Shown here: in pieces, positions 9,916 through 21,221 of the stretch
How positions within the stretch are numbered: the stretch's first letter is position 1
Layout of the letters: the number at the start of each line of letters is the position of its first letter
Source: Biscogniauxia marginata
Taxonomy: Eukaryota; Ascomycota; Sordariomycetes; Xylariales; Xylariaceae
Direction: 5' to 3'
Assembly: GCA_022695795.1 (NCBI GenBank)
Contig: MU404062.1
Coordinates: 372,001-436,000, forward strand
DNA: 64,000 nucleotides
Made by a program: the position numbers and the translations under genes
The notes under the pieces: generated by a model
What the model saw: the letters and a program-made list of their open reading frames with translations, nothing else
Told to the model about the DNA's origin: nothing
Databases searched by the model: none

Positions 9916-12157
9916 TTACCTGTCTTCCTCACCCTGTACTAATAGTGAGTCGCGAACTAGCTCGCGCACTCGACCACCCATGTGCTTGAAGTCTTGCATC
10001 TCAGCCTCCTGCGTGTTGTTGCTATCCATCTGTTTGATACCTCGGTGCAGCCTTACTCGGACATGTTGTGCATCTTTTTCCATCTCGGCTACGGCTATTA
10101 ACGGGCCGTTGGATACTACATCGTGCTCCGTCTCATGCCTACTAGTCTCGATTGAAAGGCCATCGGGTCCAATGAAACGATGCTTATAATATAACAGAGG
10201 CAAGAGGCTACTCTTCCATACCATCTCTTCTCCTCTAAACCGCACACTTCGCATGATCATCCATGTTAGCATGACGGTCTCCAGGACTAGCAATGCCGTT
10301 GGCAGAAGTAGCCACTGCCAGTCAAACACGGTGTACGGAAGGGTCTGAAGCGCCACCCCGAATATCCTGCCGTAGTTGCCGGGTTCGCTCCCAGTTCCGA
10401 GTCGAAATTGGTTCGTCATGGCCTTCGCGATGGCAGAAAACCTGTCAATGACTGTCTGGACGCTGGCATGCTTCTGCTCCCAGAATGGCGCCAACCACCA
10501 TTGCTCACCACATTCGATACTGTTTCCCTGACGGCTGTCCCAAGTGCATGTGCCATTTAGATCCCTTTGGAGGCGGGAGCCCACTAACGTAGATATAAAA
10601 CTGTGGAATCGGTAAATGCAGTTTTCAGGGGCTACTCTTAACGGGTAGTCTGGTGCATTTTCCGGTGAGAAGATTCGCACCGCCGTTCCGTCTGGGGCGC
10701 TGGACATGTTGGAGTCAGTATAAAATGAATCATTGATACGGCATGGTGATTGAACCGCAGTAAATGAAATGTTAGATTGTTGTAACATCAATTGGCCGAC
10801 GATCAGTGACTCTATATCGTCCACAGAGCTGTTGCCAGCGTCAGGATATAATGGCGTAGAACGAAGAAGTGTCTCGGACAGCTGACCGTTCTGTACCGAA
10901 GCCGTGTAAGATTGCAGACACGGGTATAAAGAACAGGTGACTGCGACGTAGGATGATGGATATTCAGCTGGTTGGTCTTCACTCTCGTCGCGGGCTGTCG
11001 TCGTCAGCAGGGTGACATTAGCAAAAGCCCAGCGATAAGTCGTAGCTCTCTCGGGTCGTATAACTTCTTCAGCCCAGGACAGGTTGGTATCTTGTGTGCT
11101 CAGAACCATGTAGGGCGTACTGTCAAAAACTATCACTTCCATCCCGTTTGGAAGGTTATACGTCTCGCTCATATTGAATGTTCGAGGTGTTCTCGTCACA
11201 AGCGAAGTAACATTGGTGCAGTCGCTGCACACTCCGACAGAGGCATGCGTAATATCACGACCTGGCTCAGTCTGTTGCGCTGGGTCCCAGCTCGGAAAGG
11301 TGCAATTACCAGACACACAGTATGGAACAATGATCGAATCATTACTTGAAGGGTTCGTCAGAGTAGAAAAGAGGGCACCCCGAAAATTGGCTTCCAGATC
11401 CCACCAGGAGTAAGTAGCATGGGTTAACGTCCTGAAATAGTTGTTTGAAGATTGAACCAGAGAAGACACTGGAAGCGAAGCAGTACCGTGCCCGAGTTGT
11501 GACTCGCGGTATTCTGTTCTTATGGACTGTTGAACGAATGGGCCTATTGCTAATGCCATTATAATGATAATTGTAGCCATAAGTGTAGAAGGGCTGTGCC
11601 GAGCCACAATTGGAACGAGTCTTAGAGCTCCCCACATACCACGGCTAGCATCTTCGAACTGCTGTAGGTGTCTTAGGGGCCGGGTTGGCTTGGGAGCGGA
11701 CCAAAACCATATCCACTTATCTTGCGAGATAATCTCTGCCGCAATAGCTACCAGAACGCCACGGTATATAGTTGAAAGAGTGGCACTGAGGGAGTTGAGT
11801 GTGATTGGCAAACCCCATTCTCGCTCAGGCTTGCCGTTGGCTTGAGATATAATCGTGAATATAGCTATTAGAAGTCCTACGGCGGTGAACCACAAAAGAA
11901 GTTCCCAGGCCCATGGGCGTAAAGCATATCCATACAGCAGACGACATCTTCTGTTGAACTTGGGTCTATCTGCTCTCAACTCGAGTGGACGTGGCACTTG
12001 ATCTCGATGGGCTTGGTTATCAGAAGCCGCGAATTTAGCCTGCAACACGGAAGGGATTTCGGTTCGCAACGTCTGACTTGTTGAAGCCTTAGAATGGTAA
12101 GAAGTAGACTCAAGGATTATGGTAGGAGAAAACTTTAGGAACTTTACTCACCATCAT
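9916..12157 (-). CDS. DUF3176 family multi-pass membrane protein
   Basis: The main exon is 9916-12087. Its open frame begins without an ATG, so I add a 6-bp first exon (12152-12157, ATGATG) spliced by a 64-bp intron with GTGAGT...CTAAG borders. This gives 725 residues starting MMASTSQTLRTEIPS. The N-terminal third carries the DUF3176 core: three membrane segments at about 60-83, 100-122 and 168-188, with RPWAWELL, GLPITLNSLSATLSTIYRG and the W-rich loop WIWFWSAPKPTRPL. A long extracytoplasmic region rich in Cys and N-glycosylation sequons follows, then a fourth membrane helix at about 592-616 and a cytosolic tail. The family is widespread and expanded in filamentous ascomycetes and has no assigned biochemical function. 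The body is secure; the tiny first exon is inferred. Confidence 0.85.
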
Positions 12158-14418
12158 AACAGATATACGGAGTAGGGGTCAAGATCCTAGACCGTACTTT
12201 TTCTTACTGATACAATGCACTCGACTATATATGTTTATAAGGTAGAGTACCATACAATCATCTAGGACTTCTGGACACACTTGAGCCCCTAGACTATTTA
12301 AAACCACCAGTCCAAACATGGGTGTGCGCACAACTTTAAGTGGCTCACTAACAGCCTCGCCTATAATTAGAAACTAAAAACCAGATTAATATACTCAAAC
12401 TCCGCCACTTTCGTAATCTATAATCATGCTGTGTGACCCTCTTCTCCCAGAAAAAAGTGAGAATCTCAGCATTGTGTATCTTCACAAGCAGCCAAGCAAC
12501 CAGGATTTTGATCCAGTGCTGCGCTGGTGCTGTATCACGTCTGTCGTAAAATATTTTCTCGTCTTTAAAGTCTACCATAGTTCTAAGCCTGCATAATCAC
12601 CGCATAGAAGATCAATGACTTATACCCTTAAGTTCAACTCCTTTGAAACCTTGCGAAAATAATTTTCGCTTGGTCTGTGCAAGAAGTCATCATGACTATG
12701 AAGTCTACTGACAAATAATTAATCTATAATACCCGCGAAGAGCCGGTTCCAGTTGTCCCTGCCTAACCTGCCTAACAGAAAACAGCACGACTTATAATTT
12801 TTGACGGTTCCTGGCTAACATGTATAATTTAATGCTGCATTCTTCCAGTCTACTCTGTTTCGTTACCATGTGCCAGTGTGTTAAAAATCATTTTGCTAGT
12901 ATATGGATACCGCTGGCTTCCCATCTGATATAAGTAGTTTACCGTCCCGTGTTTTCGAAATCTTTCAATTCCAGCCTCCTTTCTCAGTTCCATATTCTAA
13001 GTCCATCATTGCACGGAAAATCCGATCCGTGGCTGCCTTTTCTCTCTCCCTACTAGACCAGATGCGTACAACCGACCACAAGTCTCGGACATATCTTTCT
13101 CGCAGGAGGACTATGGAGACGGGTATTTAGAGAGCGATTCCAATAACTGGAGGGGACTGATGATGGCTTTAAAAGGAAAAATGAGTATTTGAAGTCATTG
13201 ATTGAAAATTATCTAGTGTACCAATCATCAAACCCTCCTGGCTCTCATGCAACCAACAGAAAGAATCATTGGATAGCTCTGCCTGTGCAATGAGTCCTGC
13301 TAAACTCTCTAGGCACTGCATCCCATATACTAGAGTAGTCAATGATGTGCCTCGAATTTCTTTTTTCGATATTCCATGCCAAAATCTGATCATACTGGGT
13401 AGGTCATAGAGTATCGACTCAGCTAATCGAGCCATACAGTGAGTGAGGAAATACAGGGTTATGCGATTGCTTATTGGGTGAAGAGCTATCTGAAAGTGTG
13501 TGAGAGGACCTGCCCATTATATACATGACGGCCACGAGATGCCTGGTACCTGTACCTGACAGCTACCCCCTTGACACCTATTTCAGCGGTGAATAGGTTA
13601 CTTATAATGGTCGTAGAACAGAACACGCTAACGCCTTTACCGTGTACCTCAAACTTCATCGATTTCGGTAAGTCTATCAGAACCGTTCTGGACTCCCTAT
13701 TGGAGCACGAAGCCAAAGCTCACTCGGAAAAGACGAAGGTGCGTAAAGAACCCTTTAAAGAGGCTGATACTGAGTGTGTCAAGCGTGTTCGCTCCACGTG
13801 CAAGATAGGTTAAGAGATACATTCGAATTATGATATAGCTAACATCTCTTACAAGCGAGCGGACCACCCAAGTGAGTCGTTCATCCCACACCCCTAACTA
13901 CCCAATATTGACATTAAAAAAAAAGTTGTGTATCTTATGTACGTAATGCCGGTCAACCATAGAATTCACCAATACCAGGAAAGAAGGAGAGAAGGGGGAG
14001 AAAAACATCACATCATATCAAAAATTCGTATTTCTCCCATCGTATCTAGTCAAACATACCGACGTGATTCTAAGTCATCAGACATCTTTAGCCCAACTTC
14101 ACAATCGCAGGCAAGGAAAGAGTCTCCTAGATTTTCACCTTCTCTAGAGGCCATCAAGATGAATCTATATATCCTTCGGTGCCGCTTGTACGCAGACAAA
14201 CTCCGCCGGAAGGAAAAGCTATAGGCTTTTTTACATTGATGGAGGTTCACAATATGACTTTCTTTTGGAGGATCATAAATAACAGGAACTATTGCTGGTT
14301 AAAACGTTATATCGAATAATCATAGACGTAAGTTCATAATGATCTCGAATAACTATACTTAATCATAGAACTCATCATATACATAAGTAGCTACCGATAT
14401 AAGTCTTTCCCTGCTCGT
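12158..14418. other. Long AT-rich intergenic region
   Basis: About 2.3 kb separates the DUF3176 gene from the 3' end of the GH3 gene. It holds scattered small ORFs. One, at 13169-13435, is listed separately at low confidence. I see no conserved motif, repeat array or RNA gene in the rest. Confidence 0.45.
13169..13435 (-). CDS. Small hypothetical ORF, 88 residues
   Basis: An ATG-started minus-strand frame with protein-like composition (segments SILYDLPSMIRFWHGI and GMQCLESLAGLIAQAEL). No family is recognised. Upstream on the same strand (13486-13716) is another open frame without a convincing splice junction, so this could be the last exon of a decayed gene. It may equally be a chance frame. 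Confidence 0.2.
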   Translation of the reverse strand: MARLAESILYDLPSMIRFWHGISKKEIRGTSLTTLVYGMQCLESLAGLIAQAELSNDSFCWLHESQEGLMIGTLDNFQSMTSNTHFSF

Positions 14419-17092
14419 TTACGTCTTAGGGGGCAGTGTCTCGAGCACGACTGCCTCCCCCGTGATCTCGAAATCCCACGCAGCGCGATCATCAATATCC
14501 AACACCAACGTATACCTGCCCGGCCACAGCGTTAATCTGCCATCCTCGTCGCTCCGCGCAACGCTACCGAGCTTGATATCCAGCGTCTCAGTCGCAGTGC
14601 TCCCGGGCTCGATATCGTGCAGTCTCGTGAACGCCACGAGGCTTTTATTCGGATACGGAGCAGGCCCATACTCGCCCTTGAGGAAGGCCAGCACGACGTA
14701 GTCGGACGTCGCGTTCCCCGTGTTAGTCACGGAGACGGGGAGTGAAGTAAACGGCGCTAGGTCCGGATAGTTCCCCGAGGCCACGGGTCCGGGGTCTGTG
14801 AATGAGACGTCCGACGTGAGAGAATCGGTCGAGAATGTGGTCGGGAGATCGGCGGCTGGTAATGAGACGTTGAAGCTCGTATAGTGCAGGCCGTGGCCGA
14901 AGGGGAAAACTGGGGTCTCAGTGTACCACTTGTACGTTCGTCTGCGCGTATCATGTTAGTTCTCCACAACTCCCTACCTATCATTGGCTTGAAACTGGAG
15001 GAGAATGTAGAAATGAGAATCAAACGTACCCAGGATTGCCTGCTCCAGACTGCAGATTCATATTCGTCATCGGTACCTGGTCGACGTAACTGGCAGGATA
15101 CTGAGTGACTGGCAACCGACCCGCAGGGGCTACCTGTCCAGTGAGCATGCTCACGATCGCTGCGCCGCCGTCCTGCCCCGGATATCCCGCCCACAGGAGG
15201 GCATCGACCCCAGCCTCCGCCACCAGCTCCGAGCTATCCACCATCGTGCCCATCTGCACCACGGCGAACGGCTTGTCACCTTTGGCGGCGGCAAGCTGCT
15301 TGACGAGCGCGACCTGTGCTCCGGGCCACGTGATCTGCTCGCGGTCCCTGTCCTCGGCCTCGATACTCGTGTCCATGCCGCCCACGAAAACTATCGCATC
15401 GGCGGCCTGCGCCGCACTGAGCGCAGCCGCGAACCCAGACGTCGAAGATCCCGTGATCGCGCATCCCTGCGTATTCGAGACCTGGTAACCTGCCGCCGTG
15501 AATGCGCTCACGACCGTCGAGATGCTTTGCGCGGTGCCGTAGTAATTTCCCTGCATTTGCGTAGTGGCGGTTGAGAGGGGCCCGATGACTGCTACACGCT
15601 TTACCGACGCCGCAAGGGGCAGCGCCCCCGTCCCGTTGTTCTTCAGCAGCACGAGCCCCTCCTGCGCGGCGCGCAATGCCAGCGCCTTCGCTTCGGGCTT
15701 CGCGACGGCGTCCCAGCCTAGCTGCCGGTATGGCTGGTTAGCCGGCGGGTCGAACCAGCCCAGCCGAACCATCGAGGCGTATCGCCGTATCAGCGAGCGG
15801 TCGAGCACCGTGTCGTTAAAGAGGCGCGAGTTGTACGCTGAGGGAAGGTTCTGCGGCCAGAACTGGCCGCAGTCGAGGTCCGTGCCGGCATTTAGCGACG
15901 CTGCGGCTGCGCCAGCGGCCGAACTTCCGTAATGATGGTCAGTCCAGACATTGCCTAGGGCATCGCAGTCGGCGGTCACATAGCGGTCTTCGCTAGCGAA
16001 GCCGTACAGCTCTCGTAGAACATTCTGGAGTAGCCAAGGGCTAAATTATGTGACGTATGAGGTTAGCTATCAAAACTCTCTTAGCAGCTCAGGGGTAATA
16101 AGCAAGTGGTTTAACCTCTGGCAAATGGGCTAGGAGACAAAAAGGTAGATATGAGGGGTGATGAGTCGCTAAAAAGGGGTTACCCACTCGGCACATGTCG
16201 GGACACCGTTAACAGCATTATAGCTGCACATCACGGACTGAGCATTGGCGTCACGGACGCAGGCCCGGAAGGGCTGGAGATAGTAATCCTGAAGGTCCTG
16301 AGAGGTGATCTTGGCGTCGAAGGCGTAACGCCTGTTACCTTTCCAATTTTCCATATCGTACCCGGCGTAGTGCTTGCACGTCGCCGCGAGCTTGTAGTAC
16401 GGGTTATCCTCGTCCACACCTAACCCGCCCTGTAGCCCCGGAATTAGTTGCATTACGTACTGGCTCATATGATACGGATCTTCGGACGGGACCTCCTGGC
16501 CGCGACCCCACCGCGGGTCCCGGAACGGATTGATGTTCGGCGTCCAGAAATTGAGTCCGCAGCGCCCGTCGTTGCTGAACGCGCGCGCCTCGGTAGACGT
16601 CGTCTCGGCCACGGACCGGATCAGCGGCATGTCGAAGGCAGCCCCCATTGTGATGGGCTGTGGGAACGATGTCGCATAGCTAAAGTTTCCCGAGTTGGCA
16701 AATTGGACCCCACGGGAGCGCGCAACGCCGTGGAGCGCCTCGTTCCACCATTCGTATGACGGGAGGCCTATGCTCGAGGATCCGGGAGAGTTGTCCCACG
16801 AGTTGGAGATCTTCTCGTTGTGGCTTAATGCGGCAACTAGCTAGGAAGAGGTGTGAATACGTTTGAGTGGCGCGTACGGGAATCAAGGGGCTCTTACCGC
16901 AGTTGCCCGCGACCACGGGTCAAGTGTCGTGTTGCATACTTGATTGGATGCAAGCTTCGGGTATTAACTCACGGGTTACGAATTCTAGTTGTTATGCCTA
17001 CTCACTGGACCTGATTCACAGTTCGGAAACTCCCTTGCCACAGCGCTCGTCACGAGCAGTGCCGCGAAACTGAAGAATTGTCTGGCCTCCAT
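14419..17092 (-). CDS. GH3 exo-1,4-beta-xylosidase, secreted
   Basis: Five exons (17006-17092, 16898-16954, 16188-16840, 15030-16040, 14419-14941) give 776 residues. Introns are 51, 57, 147 and 88 bp. Residues 1-19 form a signal peptide ending VTSAVA, followed by REFPNCESGP. The N-terminal GH3 barrel has GLNFWTPNINPFRDPRWGRG, KHYAGYDMENWKG and CSYNAVNGVPTCADPWLLQ, the last restored by splicing out the 147-bp intron. The nucleophile is D290 in VTADCDALG. The alpha/beta sandwich carries NYYGTA and EAEDRDREQITWPGAQ, then QYPASYVDQVPMTNM. The C-terminus is a fibronectin III-like domain. Enzymes of this type release xylose from xylo-oligosaccharides outside the cell. This matches fungal bxlB/xlnD-type xylosidases. 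It is the only clear plant cell wall enzyme in the window. Confidence 0.95.
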
Positions 17093-19786
17093 TGTTGGTA
17101 ATTTCTTCAAGGGGCATTTTTAAGATGGAACGGGCAATTGGAATTGTATCCTCACCATCATATACTAAATTATGGTCTGTTTCGGATAGTTATTTTTGTA
17201 GCAAGGCCTAGATCTCCACGGTTAATATCTATATCCCTCCGCATTCACCGGAATGGACAGATACTTGTTACAGCAGATACGACCGTAATTTATGGACGAC
17301 CTCAAAGAGCCGCGGGCTGCGGAGTAATAAGTTCCATTGCGAATGTAGCCATTTAGTTGAGCCAAATTACAAAGTTCTCCAAGCTCTGAGTATTCAGCCT
17401 GAACACGCCTTCTAGGCACGGTCTCTCCTTAAGAGATATTCAATTTTGTTGTACTGACTGTGCTGCCCCCTCAAACGCGAACCAATTGCACTCTCCAAAT
17501 ACATTGGACTATCGTGTTATCATACATACTAGGACATACTAGATCTATAAATCTAATATTATTTCTTGTTCTTTGAGATATCTAACACATTTGATTACTT
17601 TGTCTTGTCCCTTGTTGCACCGGAAAATCCAGCAGTGATCCTCACATAAATTCATCACTAGGTAGAATACAAGAAACAATGGCCGCATTATTTTTTCTTG
17701 GCTCTATCAGGTGGAATACTATATGGCACTGAATTGTCTAAGTAGTCAGAAGCCAGGAAGTATTAATAACGAAAGATCTCAGGGGAGTCAAGGCGTCATT
17801 AGAATACATCTGCTAGGAATAAGGCTTAGACTAAGGAGGCTATTCTCCAAAATAGCTAGTCCTGATAGATACTCCCTCCCTGGATTTATTAGTATAATTC
17901 AATCGATGAATATGGCCTCATAGATATTGAGATCTGATTTCCTCTCCTGAGGACAAGCTGTAAAGTGCTAACGACCTCTATATGATGGTAAATCAATCTC
18001 CAGCCCTGTTTATAAAACCCCAAATCGTTCTCAGGGCGAGGTATTCGACCGCATAGGCAGTTTTCTGTCTGGTAGAGTGGTATCTAAAATACAAACAAAC
18101 ATCAAAACTAAAGTCGCCACAGTTATTTTGAACGAATGTAGCCAGAGAGCCGAGGAATAGAAAGCATTGGTGGTTGTGTGGCATGGATCCTTAGGGGTCC
18201 GCTTACTTGTCATCCTTCAATGTTAACCTATCTAGACAAGATACACACTTGTGGAGCAGATTATATCGATCCTCCTATAACCAATAAGCCTCAAAAGCTT
18301 TTTTGTATTATTTTAAGAATAGGTAGCTGTCAGCAACTTCTACGTAACGTGTTAAGGAAACTCTCTATTAGGCCGTTTTGATATACGCCTAGAAACGTAT
18401 CTTTTCCGCCTCATCAGGACTGATTGAAGCAGATGTCTGTACTCAGGACAGAGACTTTCTACAGAAAGACGATTTATCCATCTTTGTATAAACGCACGCC
18501 TCTTAGTGCGCCCCACGAGCACCAAGCATCTCTTATACTGAAGACCTTTTTCGTTTCCATTTTCCATCTTACTCTTGTAGTCTTTTACGTGAATGAACTT
18601 CTTATGAGTGGGACACAATAATATCCATGAGTAATTGCGGTCACCGACACAGCATAGACTCATGGTGTTTGCCGACAACAAGTACGTGTTGTTCGTTTCA
18701 TCTCTTCACCACAACTGAGCTAGGCGTGTAGATCACGGTGGTCAGTATGACCGGTTGAGTTAAAGAGGATTATGTTGCCTTAACATACTGTAGGCATTGA
18801 ATAAGGCTTACTTATCGCTCTCCGGTCGTAGTTCAAGTACTTAAGAGAGTCAGTCGTCTCTCAATGACCAGTCTCGCCTATATCCGCAACACCATCGAAG
18901 AAATCTTGACAATTTAAACAAAGTTGCTTATTGTTGCTCCGCCACTCGAATCATGAGCTCCACGATACCAGTCATATATTGTGCCTCGCGAGACGAAATG
19001 GGATACCACAGCTCGAGTCTTTCCGAAATATTAACCCTTGTTGCTACCGCCCGCGTCTGCCAGGCCTCACGCCGCATTCCCTTTGCAAAGAGAAAGAAGC
19101 AAACCTCGCAAGATGGTGGAACTCAGAGTAAGCTGTCTAATATAAATTGTAAGTATATACGAATGGACAGTAATTTTGTGACCGACTAGAAGGGTTAATA
19201 TAAGCTATTCTCAAGCTGCTGATGATCTAGTTCATATCCCTGAACCCTATTATGACCCACAAGCACTACCGCGAAACACACACTCCTACAGTTGGAAAAG
19301 GCAAAGGAATGAAGCATCATAAGCTTGGACTTAGGTTGTCAGAGGTTCTTAATTGACCATTAACATAAATACATTGCCTGGCTAGCGGTGTATTGAGACG
19401 TGATACCTGTAGTCACAACTTGCACAAACCAGTATTATTCAACTACAGACTTACTGGTGGGTAACTCTTTCCATTGCCTAGGATTCTCTGAAAATCATAG
19501 CATATTCTGAAGAGAGTATCTCATTCGAACCAAAGAGCCTCTTAAAAAGGGAAATAGACATCTTCAATATATAATATAACATCGATTTACCATCGACAAC
19601 TCCCTTGTATAATGATTTGCTCCCCTAGTCTTTCATCTTAATATACCAAACGTATCTTTATAAGCTACATTTAGGAAGTTTCATACACAAACACGAATCA
19701 TAGAGCATGAACTAACAACTCTATATCTCTGACAATATATCAATGTTAATAATGACCTATCGTCGCCATGACTTGTGGGACTTGTT

Positions 19787-19817
19787 CCCCTTCCTTCCCC
19801 TCCCCTCCCCTCCCCCC
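19787..19817 (-). repeat. C-rich tract, potential quadruplex on minus strand
   Basis: Runs of four to six C separated by T or TT form a quadruplex pattern on the complementary strand. A short CG alternation follows immediately. The tract lies about 390 bp downstream of the stop of the PAN-like membrane protein gene, so it could be in or past its 3' UTR. Confidence 0.6.
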
Positions 19818-20140
19818 GCGCGCGCTGAATTTCGATTTCTTGTCTTGTATTTTTGTTATTTACTTTCCTTTTCATTTGAAGTAAATCGTTACAATTCCTA
19901 TCTTGTCGTTTAAAACGATTTGACGTCGTAATTGCGTTTCCCCAGCAATTGCGCCTTGTGTATCCGCAGTACACGTGAAGAGGGTATAAATACCAAGTCC
20001 AACTACTCCCCTCCCTCTCTCCTTTTCCTGAGATCTCCCACGTACCCACTTCGAAATAAGAATAATTCAAACCATTCAAAACACCGCATCCTGTACACCT
20101 TATTGTAAAAACCATCCCATCCCAGATGAGCATCGCCTTT

Positions 20141-20158
20141 ACACACACACACACACAC
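20141..20158. repeat. (AC)9 microsatellite
   Basis: Nine perfect AC units, followed by an irregular CT/CCT tract up to about 20188, directly downstream of the stop codon of the neighbouring minus-strand gene. Confidence 0.85.
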
Positions 20159-20199
20159 TTTCTCTCTCCCTCCCTCCTCTCTTTCTCACAGTGTCGTGC

Positions 20200-21221
20200 T
20201 CACGAATCAAGCGGCTGCATATTAGTATCGGTGATGAGTACGGCGCTCGAGTGCGCCTCGGGGCGGCCCATGGTATCATTAGCCCCGGTGCCGTTCTTGA
20301 GGTAGCAGAACCCGGCGCTCTCCTTGTCGAGGGAGACGGCGACGCAGTAGCCGCCGCCGACGCCGGCGCCGCCCTTGAGGCCCGCGCGGTACCCCGCGTT
20401 GTACTCGGCGCACGTCATCATGCAGTTCTCGAGCGTCGGCATGAAGATGCGCAGGATGTCGTGCGTCGAGGTCGCCGCCGCCGACACGTAGTTGGTGTAG
20501 CACTGCTGCCGGAACTGCTGGCCCTCGAGCCCGTCCTCGAACGGGATCGGCTGCCCGTTCACCGCGTAGGGCGTGTAGGTCTGCCCCTCGATCTGCGGGC
20601 ACCCCGAGTCGGAGGGCAGGGCCGCGTTGACGGCTGTGGACGTGGGGGATGACGCCGTGCCCCCGGATGATGTCGTGGGCGTTGGATTTGAGCTTCTGCG
20701 CGGAATGGTCAGTTGGGAAACTAGAGTGGCTTATGCTTATGCTTATGCAGGATCGATGCCAAGTGTAATGAGGCGACTACTAACCCCGACGCGATATCTG
20801 AATTAGATTTCTGCTGCTGAGCCATTAAACCACCGCCTATACCGCCACCGATACCAGCGGCGAGTATGATGACCACTCCGAGCACCAGGGCCCAGAAAAC
20901 CGGCACCGTAAGACCTAATATCCTCCGTCTCTCGTCTACATTCTTCGCTCCCCCGACCGTCGTCGCGGCGTCAGAGCCCAATGGCGAATCGGTCGCGGGA
21001 GACTTGCCCTCCCCTCGCTCTACCACTCCTGATGTCGTGTACAGCGGCTCGTATGTTTGTAGGTGGTACAAGGGAGTCTGGTTGGGGACGACCTCGAGCC
21101 ACTCTTGGTTCTGTCGCACATCAGGGTACTTCGGCACGACATCCTCGCTGTAGTTGCCGGGTTGGTTGTGGATGTAGCTACCACCACTATTGTCGTTGCT
21201 GTTGCCGTCATATGATGCCAT
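20200..21221 (-). CDS. Single-pass membrane protein with C-terminal PAN/Apple-like domain
   Basis: Two exons (20785-21221, 20200-20695) flank an 89-bp intron (GTTAGT...CGCAG) and give 310 residues. The N-terminal 100 residues are polar and likely cytosolic, with a YPDVRQNQEWLEVVP segment. A Gly-rich membrane helix spans about 103-131. A Ser/Thr/Pro linker follows. The outside domain has six cysteines in a GCPQ...QQCY...ENCMMTC...GGYCVA...GFCYL pattern, as in fungal PAN/Apple-like modules. Such domains bind proteins or glycans; no specific partner can be named. The second exon is very GC-rich while the first is not. The intron contains three CTTATG units close to its 3' end. Confidence 0.82.

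Larger units (their letters stand above)
17093..20199. other. 3.1-kb gene-free AT-rich region
   Basis: No ATG-started ORF here carries recognisable features. The right end contains a C-rich tract (19787-19817) and an (AC)9 microsatellite followed by CT-rich sequence (20141-20188), likely within the 3' flank of the next minus-strand gene. A TATA-like stretch (TATAAATA near 19985) has no gene it could clearly serve. Confidence 0.45.

Noticed and set aside
15105..15932. Two 120-residue plus-strand frames across the GH3 gene
   Set aside because: They mirror GC-rich codons of the xylosidase on the other strand; Ala/Ser-rich, no start context or domain.
20191..20652. 153-codon plus-strand frame opposite the PAN-like gene
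   Set aside because: A by-product of very high GC in exon 2; composition (Gly/Arg/Val/Ala) is typical of antisense frames.
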